The notes: generated by a model from the sequence alone, not told the origin. A stretch of 64,000 bases of DNA from DASXYG01 sp036502625 (GCA_036502625.1 DASXYG010000117.1:30825-94824), one strand, 5' to 3'. Counted from the first letter of the stretch, positions 50,601 to 58,903 are shown. Translations and numbers: made by a program.

Positions 50601-51969
50601 CGCCGTCCTGGACCGCGAGCGCGACGCCGCGGAGCGCCGCGACGAGGCGCGCACCCGGCTGACGCGGGCGCGCGACGTCCTGGCCGACGTCCACGACCGC
50701 CGCATCCGCGCCGAGGAGGCGCGGCAGCGCGCCATGGACGACCTGCACGCCCAGGAGCAGGACGTCGTCGGCGCCAGCGGCCAGCTCCGCCGCCCGCTCG
50801 GCCTGCCCGGCCTCGCGGTGGCCGCCGACCTCGGCGACCCCGTGGAGATCGACGACCGGCTCGCCGCGTTCGACACCGCGACCGACGGCGTACGCGCGCG
50901 CATCACCGCGCTGCGCGCGCTCGCCGACGACGTCGAGGCGCGGCTCGGCCCGGACGACGCCGACGTCACCGCCGACGAGATCATCAACCGCGGCCAGGAG
51001 CTGCGCGACGGCCTCGCGGGCGGCTACGACGCGGCCCGCACCCAGGTGGAGGGCGTCCACCGCTACGAACTGCACGACGACAGCGGCGCGCACGACGTCG
51101 CCGTCGTGGGCCGGCGCATCGCCGAGGCCGCGGAACAGGCCCGCGCCCAGTTGTCCGCCCGCGAGCAGGAGGTCTTCGAGCGCTACCTCCTCGGCGAGCT
51201 CGGCGACCACCTGGCCCGCCAGGTCGCCGGCGCGGAGACGCTGGTGGAGACGATGAACCGCACCCTGTCCGACGTACGCTCCTCGCACGGCATCGGCGCC
51301 CGGCTGGTCTGGGAGCTGGCCGCCGACGCCGACCCCGAGGTCCGTACGGCCGTGGGCCTGCTGCGTGGCTCACCCGCCGGGCGCCCGCCCGGCGCCGCGG
51401 ACGACACGCCGCGCGTCACCGACCTCCCCTGGCTGCGCACCCGCGAGCAGGCCGCGATGCTGCGCGACTGCCTGCGCCGCCGCATCGAGGCCGCGCGGCT
51501 GGCCGACCCGTCCGCCGGCTACGCCAGCCACCTGCGCACCGCGCTGGACTACCGGGCGTGGTTCTCCTGGCGGATCCGGGTCACCGACGCCCACCCCGGC
51601 CGCGAGCGCGCGCTGAACCACCGCACCGCGCTCAGCCAGGGCGAGCAGCGCGTCGTGTCGTACCTCGTGCTGTTCGCGACGGCCGCGGCGCACTTCTCCT
51701 CGCTCGCCGACGCCGCGCCGGACGCGCCGCGGCTCATCCTGCTCGACGACGCGTTCGCCACGGTCGACGAACCCACCCACGGCCGCCTGCTCGGCCTGCT
51801 CGTCGACCTCGACCTCGACTTCGTGCTGACGAGCGAGCGGCTGTGGGGCGCGTTCCCGACCGTGCCGAGCCTGCACATCTACGAATGCCTGCGCGACCCG
51901 CACGTCCGCGGCGTCGCGACCGTCCACTACACCTGGGACGGCCGGGCGAAGCGCCTCGTCAGCGTGTGA
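47689..51969 (+). CDS. jetC: Wadjet-type JetC, SMC-like ATPase (TIGR02680)
   Basis: 1426 residues from GTG 47689. Walker A GKNGAGKS at 49-56; long coiled-coil arms from about 300 to 1250, with a hinge-like Gly/Pro-rich interruption around 640-780; ABC signature LSQGEQRVV from 1315 and Walker B LILLDDAFATVDE from 1349, then TSERLWG. This is the SMC motor of a Wadjet complex: ATP-driven loop extrusion on DNA. Its last 11 bp overlap the convergent MFS gene. In type II Wadjet loci the nuclease gene jetD (DUF2399/TIGR02679) follows jetC directly; here it does not. GC content equals that of neighbours, so transfer, if any, is old. Confidence 0.95.
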   Translation: MTDTRTADAPVTPLPRRPNRYRLRRAGIHQVWQYDQVFTFGDGRLLLRGKNGAGKSKALEMLLPFLLDGDIRRFDAAGGAKTSLKWLMLDGWTGGTNRLGYVWIEFGRTTSDGEEHRLTVGAAVTASTATGEARPVFFATRLAVGEDLPLDDPARRPSIAQLRELIGPDNCYDRGIDYRIRVARELFGLTDPARFRNLVHLLYGLRRPTIGDRIESGELVKVLTEALPPLDDDILDRVARNLDDLDAVRDVLARLEATGAALATFLTAYRGYLHGELRGRVAVVRERLGGLRDRRSAAGRAEYHVSELTREEAEARTSAEGYESAMATAEDDLRAVRASGGYRALGDLKERAATVRAVEGAARVAWSAAVAARGAEDDAAARLDTDVDRASADLTELRARLREARRQARACRMAETLFGEAVTADVQVVQPARTETLHDIDGTAHTVQRPRARGVTAGAVPGLTAWRARLTDVARVVTDRVRAADTLHRLLADVTEAESRLRESEHDVAHAEDAVAAVRDRRAERLAALATAGTAYTASVREWAVRVHALNPDVNVTPLLQVAEPPDPSAAPDGQAPGRDAPSAVREVAHEVVEPVLTAIVAERDALMPRLGEVLAELRAVREEQHTWRGQSDPEPPRPHHATAGRDPSAGAPLYLLIDFAGRLDDTARAGLEAALEAAGLLSAWVGPDGALVDPATRDVVLTPGPPQPGATLAEAVRPVPSDAVDADRVTAVLNGIGYRPAGEDGPAEAGGCWVGDDGRWSLGVTGGTHHKERAEYIGAGARAATRARKLAELAERAARLDVRRDRITAERTALDQRRGALRDALRDLPPARALTAAWHACEETRAEEERLAVAAGQARRDAELARADAVRLRNAALARASSDDLPTDADALRDLRTSLARLRDAHTTLDREIARAAGGVTDVDAARAGWERAHEARIAAERAYSDARADRDRARRELRVLEESVGAEERAVLDRERDAAERRDEARTRLTRARDVLADVHDRRIRAEEARQRAMDDLHAQEQDVVGASGQLRRPLGLPGLAVAADLGDPVEIDDRLAAFDTATDGVRARITALRALADDVEARLGPDDADVTADEIINRGQELRDGLAGGYDAARTQVEGVHRYELHDDSGAHDVAVVGRRIAEAAEQARAQLSAREQEVFERYLLGELGDHLARQVAGAETLVETMNRTLSDVRSSHGIGARLVWELAADADPEVRTAVGLLRGSPAGRPPGAADDTPRVTDLPWLRTREQAAMLRDCLRRRIEAARLADPSAGYASHLRTALDYRAWFSWRIRVTDAHPGRERALNHRTALSQGEQRVVSYLVLFATAAAHFSSLADAAPDAPRLILLDDAFATVDEPTHGRLLGLLVDLDLDFVLTSERLWGAFPTVPSLHIYECLRDPHVRGVATVHYTWDGRAKRLVSV

Positions 51970-53203
51970 CCGGCGCGGCCACGCGGCGTACCGCCAGCCA
52001 GGTCGCGGCGGACGCGGCGCCGAGCACGGCCATGGCGACGGCCATCGGCACCGCGCTGACACCCCCGAGGCCGACGACCGGGGCCATCAGCCCGCCGAAC
52101 GCGAACTGCACGAGCCCGAGCAGCGCGGACGCCGTGCCCGCGGTGCTGCCGTGGTCGCTGAGCGCGAGCGCCGTGGTGTTCGGCATGATCAGCCCGATGC
52201 TCGACACGGCGACGAACATGCCCGGCATGATCGCCGGGAGGCCGAGCCCGAGCACCGCGGCGACCAGCACCGCGACCCCGCCCACCGCCACGCACACGAC
52301 CCCGGTGGTGAGCATGCGCCGTACGCCGGCGCGGCCGAGCAGCCAGCCGTTGAGGCTGCTCGCCGCCATGATCCCCACGCTGTTCAGGCCGAACAGCAGG
52401 CTGTACACCTGCGGCGACACACCGAACAGGTCCTCGTACACGAACGACGAGGCGGAGATGTACGCGAACAGCGCGCCCATCGCGAACCCGCCCGTCAGCG
52501 CGTAGCCGACGAACGCGCGGTCGCGGACCAGCGCCGACAGCGCGCGCCCGGTGGCGCGCAGCGCCGAGCCCCCGGCCCGTACGGCGGCCGACTCCGGGAT
52601 CCACAGCGTCACGGCCATCAGCATCAGCGCGCCGATCGCGGCCAGCACGAGGAACAGCCCGCGCCAGGGCGCGACGCGTAGGAGCTGCCCGCCGATCAGC
52701 GGCGCCGCGATCGGCGCGACCCCCTGCACGGCGGCCAGCACGGAGAAGTAGCGCGCCGCCGCGTTCCCGCTGTACAGGTCGCGCACGATCGCCCGCGCGA
52801 GCACGATGCCGCCGGCGCCGGTCAGCCCCTGCACGGCGCGCGCCGCGTCCAGCTCCCACACCGACGTCGTCAGCGCGCAGCCGGCGGACGCGACCACGAA
52901 CAGCGCGAGGCAGACCAGCAGCGGACGGCGCCGGCCCAGCGTGTCGCTGAGCGGACCGGCGATCATCTGCCCGACGGCCAGCCCCGTCAGGCACGCGGTC
53001 AGCGTGAGCTGCGCCTGCGACGCGCCGATGCCGAACCCGCGCGCCACCTCCGGGAGGCTCGGGAGGTACATGTCGGTGGTCAGCGGGCCGAACGCGGACA
53101 GGCTCGCGAGCGTGACCACCAGCCTGACCCGGCGTGACCGGATGCGGTCAGCGCGCGCCTCTGCCGCCGCGTCCCCGTGGGGGCCGGCGAATGTCCGGTC
53201 CAT
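51959..53203 (-). CDS. Bcr/CflA-type MFS multidrug exporter
   Basis: 414 residues from ATG 53203; the upstream extension to 53329 is charged and not membrane-like. Twelve membrane helices; TTDMYLPSLPEVARGFG near residue 40, VGQMIAGPLSDTLGRRRPLL near 75, RAVQGLTGAGGIVLARAIVRDL (motif C region, about 110-131) and MPNTTALALSDHGSTAGTASALLG are diagnostic of Bcr/CflA drug:H+ antiporters. It probably exports an antibiotic such as bicyclomycin-like or chloramphenicol-like drugs, or a sulfonamide; the real substrate is unknown. It is divergent from the ATPase gene at 53357. Confidence 0.9.
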   Translation of the reverse strand: MDRTFAGPHGDAAAEARADRIRSRRVRLVVTLASLSAFGPLTTDMYLPSLPEVARGFGIGASQAQLTLTACLTGLAVGQMIAGPLSDTLGRRRPLLVCLALFVVASAGCALTTSVWELDAARAVQGLTGAGGIVLARAIVRDLYSGNAAARYFSVLAAVQGVAPIAAPLIGGQLLRVAPWRGLFLVLAAIGALMLMAVTLWIPESAAVRAGGSALRATGRALSALVRDRAFVGYALTGGFAMGALFAYISASSFVYEDLFGVSPQVYSLLFGLNSVGIMAASSLNGWLLGRAGVRRMLTTGVVCVAVGGVAVLVAAVLGLGLPAIMPGMFVAVSSIGLIMPNTTALALSDHGSTAGTASALLGLVQFAFGGLMAPVVGLGGVSAVPMAVAMAVLGAASAATWLAVRRVAAPVTR

Positions 53204-53356
53204 GGCGTACAAGCGTAGACATGCCGATCTGTCGGTTCGTACCGGACCGGTGGAGCGGCGGTCACGGGAGACTGTCCGATTAGGTGCGCTCGCCCGATTC
53301 CGGTGGCGCGTCCCACGAATGCGGGTCATCGTGGTGATAGCCGACAGGAGCCAGCG

Positions 53357-53755
53357 ATGAGCGATTGGGCGTACAGCACGCGGTTAACCCTCGCCGCACG
53401 CCCCAGCGCGCCACGCTGGGCCCGCGCGCTCATGCGCGACGCGCTCACCCGCTGGGGCTTCGCCGACTTCGTCGAGACCGCGGAACTGCTGGTATCCGAG
53501 CTGGTCACCAACGCCGTCGAGGCGCTGACCGCCCCCGGCACCGCGGTCGTCGTAATCCGGGTGTCGGCCGACGACCGGGTGCTCATCGAGGTGTGGGACC
53601 CCGACCCGCGACCGCCCGTCCTGATCCGCGTAGGCCCCGACGCCGAGAGCGGCCGGGGCCTCTTGCTGGTCGAACGGCTGGCCAAGGACTGGGGCCACTA
53701 CCGCGACCCGTACGGCGGCAAGATCGTCTGGTGCGAGCTGGTGCGCTGCGCCTGA
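53357..53755 (+). CDS. RsbW-like regulatory ATPase, small
   Basis: 132 residues from ATG 53357 (aggag upstream). Minimal GHKL domain: APRWARALMRDALTRWG, ETAELLVSELVTNAVEA (about 38-54), VLIEVWDPDPRPP (G1 Asp) and GRGLLLVERLAKDWG. It resembles the C-terminal domain of the phosphatase at 3-1484 and the protein at 44344, with the same PRWAR...R motif. Converges with the membrane-tethered sigma factor (7 bp between stops), so it could act on that or any sigma factor, which is inference. Confidence 0.87.
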   Translation: MSDWAYSTRLTLAARPSAPRWARALMRDALTRWGFADFVETAELLVSELVTNAVEALTAPGTAVVVIRVSADDRVLIEVWDPDPRPPVLIRVGPDAESGRGLLLVERLAKDWGHYRDPYGGKIVWCELVRCA

Positions 53756-53762
53756 CGCGCCC

Positions 53763-55049
53763 CTACTTGAACCAGCAGTTGGGGTTGTACCACGGGCAGC
53801 TCGGCGTCGGGCTCGGCGACGGCGAGTGCGACTTCGTGGGCGTGGGGTCCGGCTTCCGCGTCTTCGACGGCCCGGAGCTCGGCTGCGGCTGCGTCGAGTG
53901 GTGCGGCTCGCGGCTCATCTGGCCGCCGCCGTCCGGGGCGTGGGACCGGTGGGACGTCTGGGAGCTGTGCGAATCCGACGGCTGCGCGCTCGTGGTCGAG
54001 GGGTCGGGCGTGTGGCTGTGGTGGCGCGGCTGGTGCGAGGGCCAGGCCGTCCAGTCCGACGGGCCGCTGCTCGGCTGGTCCGACGGGCCGGGGTTGCTGG
54101 CCGCCGGGGTGGACTGCGCGTTCGTGCCGGTGTCGCTGCTGCTGTTCGTCATCGTGATCACGCCGAACGCCGACGCGGCCACCACGACGATGCCCACGCC
54201 CGCGAACACGGCGGCCATCGGCAGCCCGCGGCGGCGCGCCGGCGCGCCGTTCTCCTCGGCGGCGCCGGGGTCGGGCGGCAGGGCGTACGCGGCGGCGAAC
54301 GGGCCGAGCACGGCGCCGCCGACGAGCTCGCCGAGGCTGCCGTCGATCTCCGCGACGTCGCGCGACACGGCGCGGCAGCGGTCACAACTGTCCACGTGCT
54401 CGTCGAGGGTGTTGCGCTGGCGGCGGGACAGCCGGCCGCGCGCGTCGTCGGCCATGAGGTCGCGCATCTCGTGGCACTCGCGCGGCAGGTCGTCGTCGAG
54501 GTCGGCCTGGAGGTAGACGCGGCGCAGCCCGTCACGCGCCCGCTGCACGAGCGTCAGCACCGCGCTCGGCGACAGGCCGAGCAGCGGCGCGATGTCCGTC
54601 GTGGACTCGCCCTCGACCGCGGTGTGCCACAGGGCGACGCGCCAGCGCTCGGGCATGCGGGCGAACGCGCGCGCGGCCAGGGAGTCGTCGCCGACGGCGT
54701 CGCGCGACGCGGCGAGCGCGTCATAGCTGTCGGCGAGCAGCAGCCGCTTGCCGTCCGACGCCCACTCGGCGGCGACGTCGCGCACCAGCGTCAGGAGGTA
54801 CGGACGGAACGCGAGGTCAGGACCGTCGCCGCGGGCCAGCTCGGCGCGCGCGATCTCGAACGCCTCGGCGAGCAGGTTCTCCGCGGCGTCCTCATTGCAG
54901 GTGAGCTGGACGGCGAGGCGTCGCGCGGCCTCGACATGGCGCTCGCCCAATTCGTCGAAAACGTCGTCCTCGGATGACTCGCGATACCGCGAAATCAGTT
55001 CCGCGTCGGTCGCCGGTCTCCCGGTCGTCGCGTCCTCGCGGCCTCGCAT
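53763..55049 (-). CDS. Sigma-70 family (ECF-type) sigma factor fused to zinc-finger, membrane helix and Ser/Thr/Pro tail
   Basis: 428 residues from ATG 55049, with gaggggc 8 bp upstream; ATG 55055 is possible but too close to that box. Sigma region 2 about 15-95 (ISRYRESSEDDVFDELGERH, FRPYLLTLVRDVAAEW), region 4 about 125-180 (MPERWRVALWHTAVEGEST, LGLSPSAVLTLVQRARDGL). Then a zf-HC2 anti-sigma motif HVDSCDRC (218-225), one membrane helix (278-300) and a ~125-residue extracytoplasmic Ser/Thr/Pro tail ending CPWYNPNCWFK. The anti-sigma domain is in cis, so the sigma factor is tethered and probably freed by proteolysis. ECF groups with such extensions are known from actinobacteria. Confidence 0.88.
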   Translation of the reverse strand: MRGREDATTGRPATDAELISRYRESSEDDVFDELGERHVEAARRLAVQLTCNEDAAENLLAEAFEIARAELARGDGPDLAFRPYLLTLVRDVAAEWASDGKRLLLADSYDALAASRDAVGDDSLAARAFARMPERWRVALWHTAVEGESTTDIAPLLGLSPSAVLTLVQRARDGLRRVYLQADLDDDLPRECHEMRDLMADDARGRLSRRQRNTLDEHVDSCDRCRAVSRDVAEIDGSLGELVGGAVLGPFAAAYALPPDPGAAEENGAPARRRGLPMAAVFAGVGIVVVAASAFGVITMTNSSSDTGTNAQSTPAASNPGPSDQPSSGPSDWTAWPSHQPRHHSHTPDPSTTSAQPSDSHSSQTSHRSHAPDGGGQMSREPHHSTQPQPSSGPSKTRKPDPTPTKSHSPSPSPTPSCPWYNPNCWFK

Positions 55050-55191
55050 CCTCATCGCCCCTCGAATTTCGCCGGGTACTGCACGTGACAAGATATGCAT
55101 AGTGGGGCACATCGGGGCGTTGTGTCATGGGTTTCGCGGATTTCCGCCCCTGTGATCGGCGTCATACCGTGCGCGAACGCTCACGCGCTGG

Positions 55192-56712
55192 TCAGCCCGC
55201 CCGTGCCGCCAAATCGTAGGCGAAAACCGCGTCCGGGTAGGCCGGATCGTCGTCGTAGCCGACGAAATCCGTACGGAACGCGCGCTGGTAGACGGTCGTG
55301 CCGAGCAGGACGGCGGGCGCGTCGCCGAGCAGCGCCACCTGCGCCTGGCGGTAGGTCTGCGCCGCGGTGTCCTTGTCGGCGGCGGAGGCCGCCCGCGCGC
55401 CCGCGAGGAGCCGGTCGAGCGTACGGCTGGAGTAGCGGCCCAGGTTGCCGGGCGCGCCCGTCGCGAACGAGTCGGCGAACAGGCCGTACGGATCGGGCCC
55501 GTCGGGCCTGCGGTACACCACCGCGATGTCCTGCCCGCCGACTGCCGGCTTCGCGTCCTCGACCTTGACGCCGACGCCGATGCGGCCGAGGTCCTTGGCC
55601 ATCCGCCGCGCCGCGTCGCCCGCCTCGGCGTCGTGGTCGTACCGCAGCGTCAGCTTCAGGCGCTTCCCGCCCGGCCCGTCTCCGGCCTTGGCCAGCAGCG
55701 ACCGGGCGCGCGCCGGGTCGTACGGGTACATCGGGAGGTCCACGAAGTGGCCGTACAGACCGTCGGGCACCACGCCCGCCGGCTTGGTCAGCGCGCCCCG
55801 CACCGCGTTGACGATGCCGTCGCCGTCGACGCCGTAGCTGATCGCGCGGCGGACGCGGACGTCGTGCAGGCGGTGGGTGTCGAGCAGCGCGAACATCTCC
55901 TGCCACGACGTGACCTGGGAGGTCTGCACGCCTTCTTCCCCGCGCAGCCCGGCCCAGGTGCCCGGCGTGAGGTGCAGGGCGATGGACGAGCCGTGCGCGC
56001 GCAGCCGGCGCGCCGCGGCGGCCGGGTCGTGCTCGACGGCGAAGGCGACGCCGGTGAACTGGCCGTCCTTCCAGCCGCCCCAGTAGCCGGGCACGCGCGC
56101 CAGCGTCAGCGGCGTCGCCGACTCCGGATGCCAGGACGCCACCCGGTACGGGCCGGTGCCGCCGTCCTTGGCCGGGGTGCCGCCGGCGGCGCGCACGTCG
56201 TAGATGAACGCGCCGTGGTCGGCGGCGGCGAGGTCGGCCAGCGGCAGCGGACGCGCCAGGGTGACCGTCACCGTGCCGTCGTTCGGCGTGGCCACCGAGC
56301 GGACCGCGTGCCACACCGAGGCGGGGGAGCGGCGCGCGGAGTCGAGGATGGACGCGCGGACGGCCTGGGCGTCCACCGCGCGGCCGCTGTGGAAGCGCAC
56401 GCCGTCGCGCAGCGAGAACCGCCACACGGTGTTGTCGCCGTTCGGCTCCCACTGGGTGGCCAGCAGCGGGCCCACCTGGTGGGTGGTGGAGTCGTAGCGG
56501 GTGAGCGTCTCGTAGATGTCGCCGAGCGCGGCCGACGACCCGTCGCCCGCGGTGGCGGGGTCCCAGTCGTCGACCGGGGAGGCGTCGCCGATGACCGTGA
56601 GCGTGCGCGGCGTGACCGGGCCCGGCGACGGCGCGCCGCCGCCGGGCGTGCAGGCCGCGGTGGCGAGCACGGCCAGGGCCGCCAGCGCGGCGAGGGCGCG
56701 TAACCGGGTCAT
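55192..56712 (-). CDS. Oligopeptide ABC transporter binding lipoprotein (family 5)
   Basis: 506 residues, signal peptide with lipobox TAAC (Cys21). SBP_bac_5 domain (about 55-420): DGSSAALGDIYETLTRYD, VWRFSLRDGVRFHSGRAVDAQAV and RAISYGVDGDGIVNAVRGAL, ending with a helical region that includes YSSRTLDRLLAGAR. It binds a peptide or nickel-like ligand outside the membrane. No permease or ATPase genes adjoin it; the opp/dpp membrane parts are encoded elsewhere. Signal peptide and Asp/Trp-containing ligand pocket fit the family. Confidence 0.88.
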   Translation of the reverse strand: MTRLRALAALAALAVLATAACTPGGGAPSPGPVTPRTLTVIGDASPVDDWDPATAGDGSSAALGDIYETLTRYDSTTHQVGPLLATQWEPNGDNTVWRFSLRDGVRFHSGRAVDAQAVRASILDSARRSPASVWHAVRSVATPNDGTVTVTLARPLPLADLAAADHGAFIYDVRAAGGTPAKDGGTGPYRVASWHPESATPLTLARVPGYWGGWKDGQFTGVAFAVEHDPAAAARRLRAHGSSIALHLTPGTWAGLRGEEGVQTSQVTSWQEMFALLDTHRLHDVRVRRAISYGVDGDGIVNAVRGALTKPAGVVPDGLYGHFVDLPMYPYDPARARSLLAKAGDGPGGKRLKLTLRYDHDAEAGDAARRMAKDLGRIGVGVKVEDAKPAVGGQDIAVVYRRPDGPDPYGLFADSFATGAPGNLGRYSSRTLDRLLAGARAASAADKDTAAQTYRQAQVALLGDAPAVLLGTTVYQRAFRTDFVGYDDDPAYPDAVFAYDLAARAG

Positions 56713-56722
56713 CGCGCCGACC

Positions 56723-57439
56723 CTAACGGGGCGCCCACCACGAGGCCAGCGTCTGTGTCGGGATCGGGCCGACCGCGCGGAAGGCGAGCAGCCCGATCGC
56801 GGCCAGCAGCAGCGGCGTGACCAGCCACCGCTCCACCCGCCCGCCGGTGCTCGGCACGAACGGCACGCTGAAGCGGGCCGTCCAGGGCCACAGCAGCGGG
56901 CACCCCTCCGTGGTGATGCAGTCGCCGACGAGGTGCATCAGGCAGCCGAGGCCGACGGCGATGCCGATCCATTCGTACTGGACGTTGAGCAGCGCGAACG
57001 CGCCGAGCAGCCCGGCGTTGAGCATCAGGTTGACCACGCCGCCCCAGCCGATGCGCGGCCCGCGGACGCCGATGCCGAGGCCGCGCAGCCCGATGCCGAT
57101 GAGCAGCGCGCAGAAGACCTGCACGGCCGCGGGCGACAGTTGCGCCATGCCCTCGGTGACGCCGGCGGCGAGCAGCACGAAGAAGAAGGAGTGCGTGGCG
57201 TGGCGGTGGCCGCCGGAGATCGCGTTGACGGCGCGGGACAGCGCGTGCGTGATGAAGCCGTAGGTGTGCGCGATGGTGGCGCTGGGGTGGTCGAGGTCGG
57301 GGAGCAGCGCGGCGCCGGAGCAGATGATGGCGCCGGCGGCGATGTCGGGCACGCGGAGGGGGACGTCGAGCGCCCCGATGACGGGGACGGCGGCGAACCA
57401 CACCGCCGCGCCGCTCAATGCGTGCGTATGCCCCATCAT
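56723..57439 (-). CDS. YdjM-like membrane-bound metal-dependent hydrolase
   Basis: 238 residues from the first of two adjacent ATGs (57439/57436). Membrane protein with about six helices and the DUF457/YdjM signature: MGHTHALSGAAVWFAA (metal His near 5), LLPDLDHP near 58 and HRHATHSFFF near 87, plus HLVGDCITTEGC near 185. The Asp and His groups form a putative di-metal site at the membrane. Function of the family is not established; some members are LexA-regulated in E. coli. Ten bp separate its stop from the upstream end of the lipoprotein gene, which begins at 56712. Confidence 0.85.
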   Translation of the reverse strand: MMGHTHALSGAAVWFAAVPVIGALDVPLRVPDIAAGAIICSGAALLPDLDHPSATIAHTYGFITHALSRAVNAISGGHRHATHSFFFVLLAAGVTEGMAQLSPAAVQVFCALLIGIGLRGLGIGVRGPRIGWGGVVNLMLNAGLLGAFALLNVQYEWIGIAVGLGCLMHLVGDCITTEGCPLLWPWTARFSVPFVPSTGGRVERWLVTPLLLAAIGLLAFRAVGPIPTQTLASWWAPR

Positions 57440-57516
57440 GCGGACGGACCCGGGCGATCCAAGATCAAATTCACGGACGGTGACTCTATCGCCCGGGTAC
57501 GACACCGCCGTACGCG

Positions 57517-57960
57517 TCAGGAGGCGAAGCGGTCGCGCAGCGCCGCGAGCGCGGGCGCGAAGATGTGGTCGCCGAACGTGGCCGCCAGGGACTTCTCGTC
57601 GGACGGGTCGCAGTCGTAGGTGTTGGACCACGCCACCAGGCTGCGGTCGGGGCCGCCGTCGGCGACCGGGGTGACGCTCAGCGTCGCCAGGTAGTCGCGC
57701 GCCGGGAACGGCGCCTCGACCAGCGTGTAGGTGTAGGACCGCGCGACGTCGTCGAGCGCGGTCAGCCTCTCGCGCGCGACGCCGCCGTTGCCGAGGTCGA
57801 ACCTGCGTACGCAGCCGACCGTGGCGGGGTCGAGGCCGTCCTCGATCACGCTGACGGTCATCGCGGGGCTCCAGGTGGCCAGCCCGTTGAAGTCGCGGAC
57901 CAGCCCCCATACGGCGTCGGCCCCGGCCTCGACGATCACGCTGCGGACATTGCTCGGCAT
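57517..57960 (-). CDS. SRPBCC/START-like polyketide-cyclase-fold protein
   Basis: 147 residues. SRPBCC (polyketide_cyc2) fold: VRSVIVEAGADAVWGLVRDFNGLATWSPA (about 5-33), GCVRRFDLGNGGVARERLTALDD, YTYTLVEAPFPARDYLATLSV, and a C-terminal helix AATFGDHIFAPALAALRDRF. Such proteins bind hydrophobic ligands or remove them from the membrane; polyketide cyclase activity is not implied without a cluster. Single gene, 77 bp from the YdjM-like gene. Confidence 0.85.
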   Translation of the reverse strand: MPSNVRSVIVEAGADAVWGLVRDFNGLATWSPAMTVSVIEDGLDPATVGCVRRFDLGNGGVARERLTALDDVARSYTYTLVEAPFPARDYLATLSVTPVADGGPDRSLVAWSNTYDCDPSDEKSLAATFGDHIFAPALAALRDRFAS

Positions 57961-58105
57961 GTGCCCTCCCGAAGGTCACCGGCTGGTCGCGCCCATCCTC
58001 CCCGCGGACCGCGGGCCGGACAATGCCGGGCGTACGCCGAACGGCCCGCAATCGTTATGGACCGCCCGGCGGCGCGTGCGGATACTGGGGATCGGGAGCC
58101 CTGCC

Positions 58106-58348
58106 ATGACACCTGCCGCGCGATCCGATGAGTCCGGCACACCGCAGCGCCCGAGCTGGCCGCTGCGACTGCTCCGCGCGCTGCGGCGGCTGAACGCCGA
58201 CCAGCTCGACCTCTGGGAGCGGTGGGTGCGCGCGCAGCGGCCGTGGGAGCAGGGGGAGTGGCTGCACTGGGTGCGCGGCGAGGACGGCGCGCTGCGGCTC
58301 GAGGGCGACGTCGCGCCGCCGGACCCGGGCCGCGACACGTATCCGTGA
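58106..58348 (+). CDS. Small Trp-rich hypothetical protein
   Basis: 80 residues from ATG 58106, gggag 8 bp upstream. Begins MTPAARSDESG, then two amphipathic helices with RLLRALRRLNADQLDLWERW and an acidic end. Four Trp and many Arg/Leu. No known domain. Codon third positions are G/C, and the ribosome binding site is good, so I judge it genuine but with moderate certainty. Confidence 0.55.
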   Translation: MTPAARSDESGTPQRPSWPLRLLRALRRLNADQLDLWERWVRAQRPWEQGEWLHWVRGEDGALRLEGDVAPPDPGRDTYP

Positions 58349-58360
58349 CCGCGTGAAGCG

Positions 58361-58903
58361 TCAGTCGTACAGCCCCACGGCGACGCCCGGCGGGTAGCCG
58401 TAGCCGTCGACGATCTTGTTCAGCTCGGCCTGGTAGTACCACGTGACGGCGCCGAACAGCGGGCTGAGCAGCAGGCCGAGCCCGGGGCGGCAGGTCGGTT
58501 CGAGCCCGGCCGCGTCCTGCGCGCGGCCGATGCGCCGGCCCAGCCGGTACCACGCGAGGCACGCCGGGACGATCAGCAGGACGCCCGGCACGACGGCCAG
58601 GGTCGTACGCCTGAGGTCGACGGCGGCGCGGTCGTCGAAGTCGGCGAGGTCGCGGCAGACGCGGCGCAGCCAGCGGACGTGCCCGATCCCGAGGGTGAGC
58701 GTCTGCGCGAGCCACGCGCCGCCGGGGCTGCGGCGCGGCATCTGGATGCCGAACCGCGCCGGGCGTACGGGCGCCTCGGTCGCCACCGGCTCCGCGGCCG
58801 TCACCGGTTCCGCGGGCTCCGCGGGTTCTGCGGGCTCCGCGCGGACGACCGGGAAGGGCTCGGTGCGCAGGGCAAGAGAATGTCGACGTGGCGGCGCGGC
58901 CAT
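58361..58903 (-). CDS. DUF4234-like membrane protein with PAE repeats
   Basis: 180 residues from ATG 58903. An N-terminal Ala/Glu/Pro-rich stretch (PAEPAEPAEP) precedes two or three membrane helices; ARFGIQMPRRSPGGAWLAQTLTLGIGHVRWLRRVCRDL (motif parts about 48-85) is the DUF4234-like signature of helices and charged loop. LLLSPLFGAVTWYYQAELNKIVDGYG ends the protein. Function unknown. Confidence 0.65.
   Translation of the reverse strand: MAAPPRRHSLALRTEPFPVVRAEPAEPAEPAEPVTAAEPVATEAPVRPARFGIQMPRRSPGGAWLAQTLTLGIGHVRWLRRVCRDLADFDDRAAVDLRRTTLAVVPGVLLIVPACLAWYRLGRRIGRAQDAAGLEPTCRPGLGLLLSPLFGAVTWYYQAELNKIVDGYGYPPGVAVGLYD

Noticed and set aside
47647..51288. 1213-codon open frame on the - strand opposite jetC
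   Set aside because: It is the antisense shadow of jetC, produced by the high GC content; its protein is Arg/Gly/Ala/Val-rich without domains and it has no ribosome binding site.
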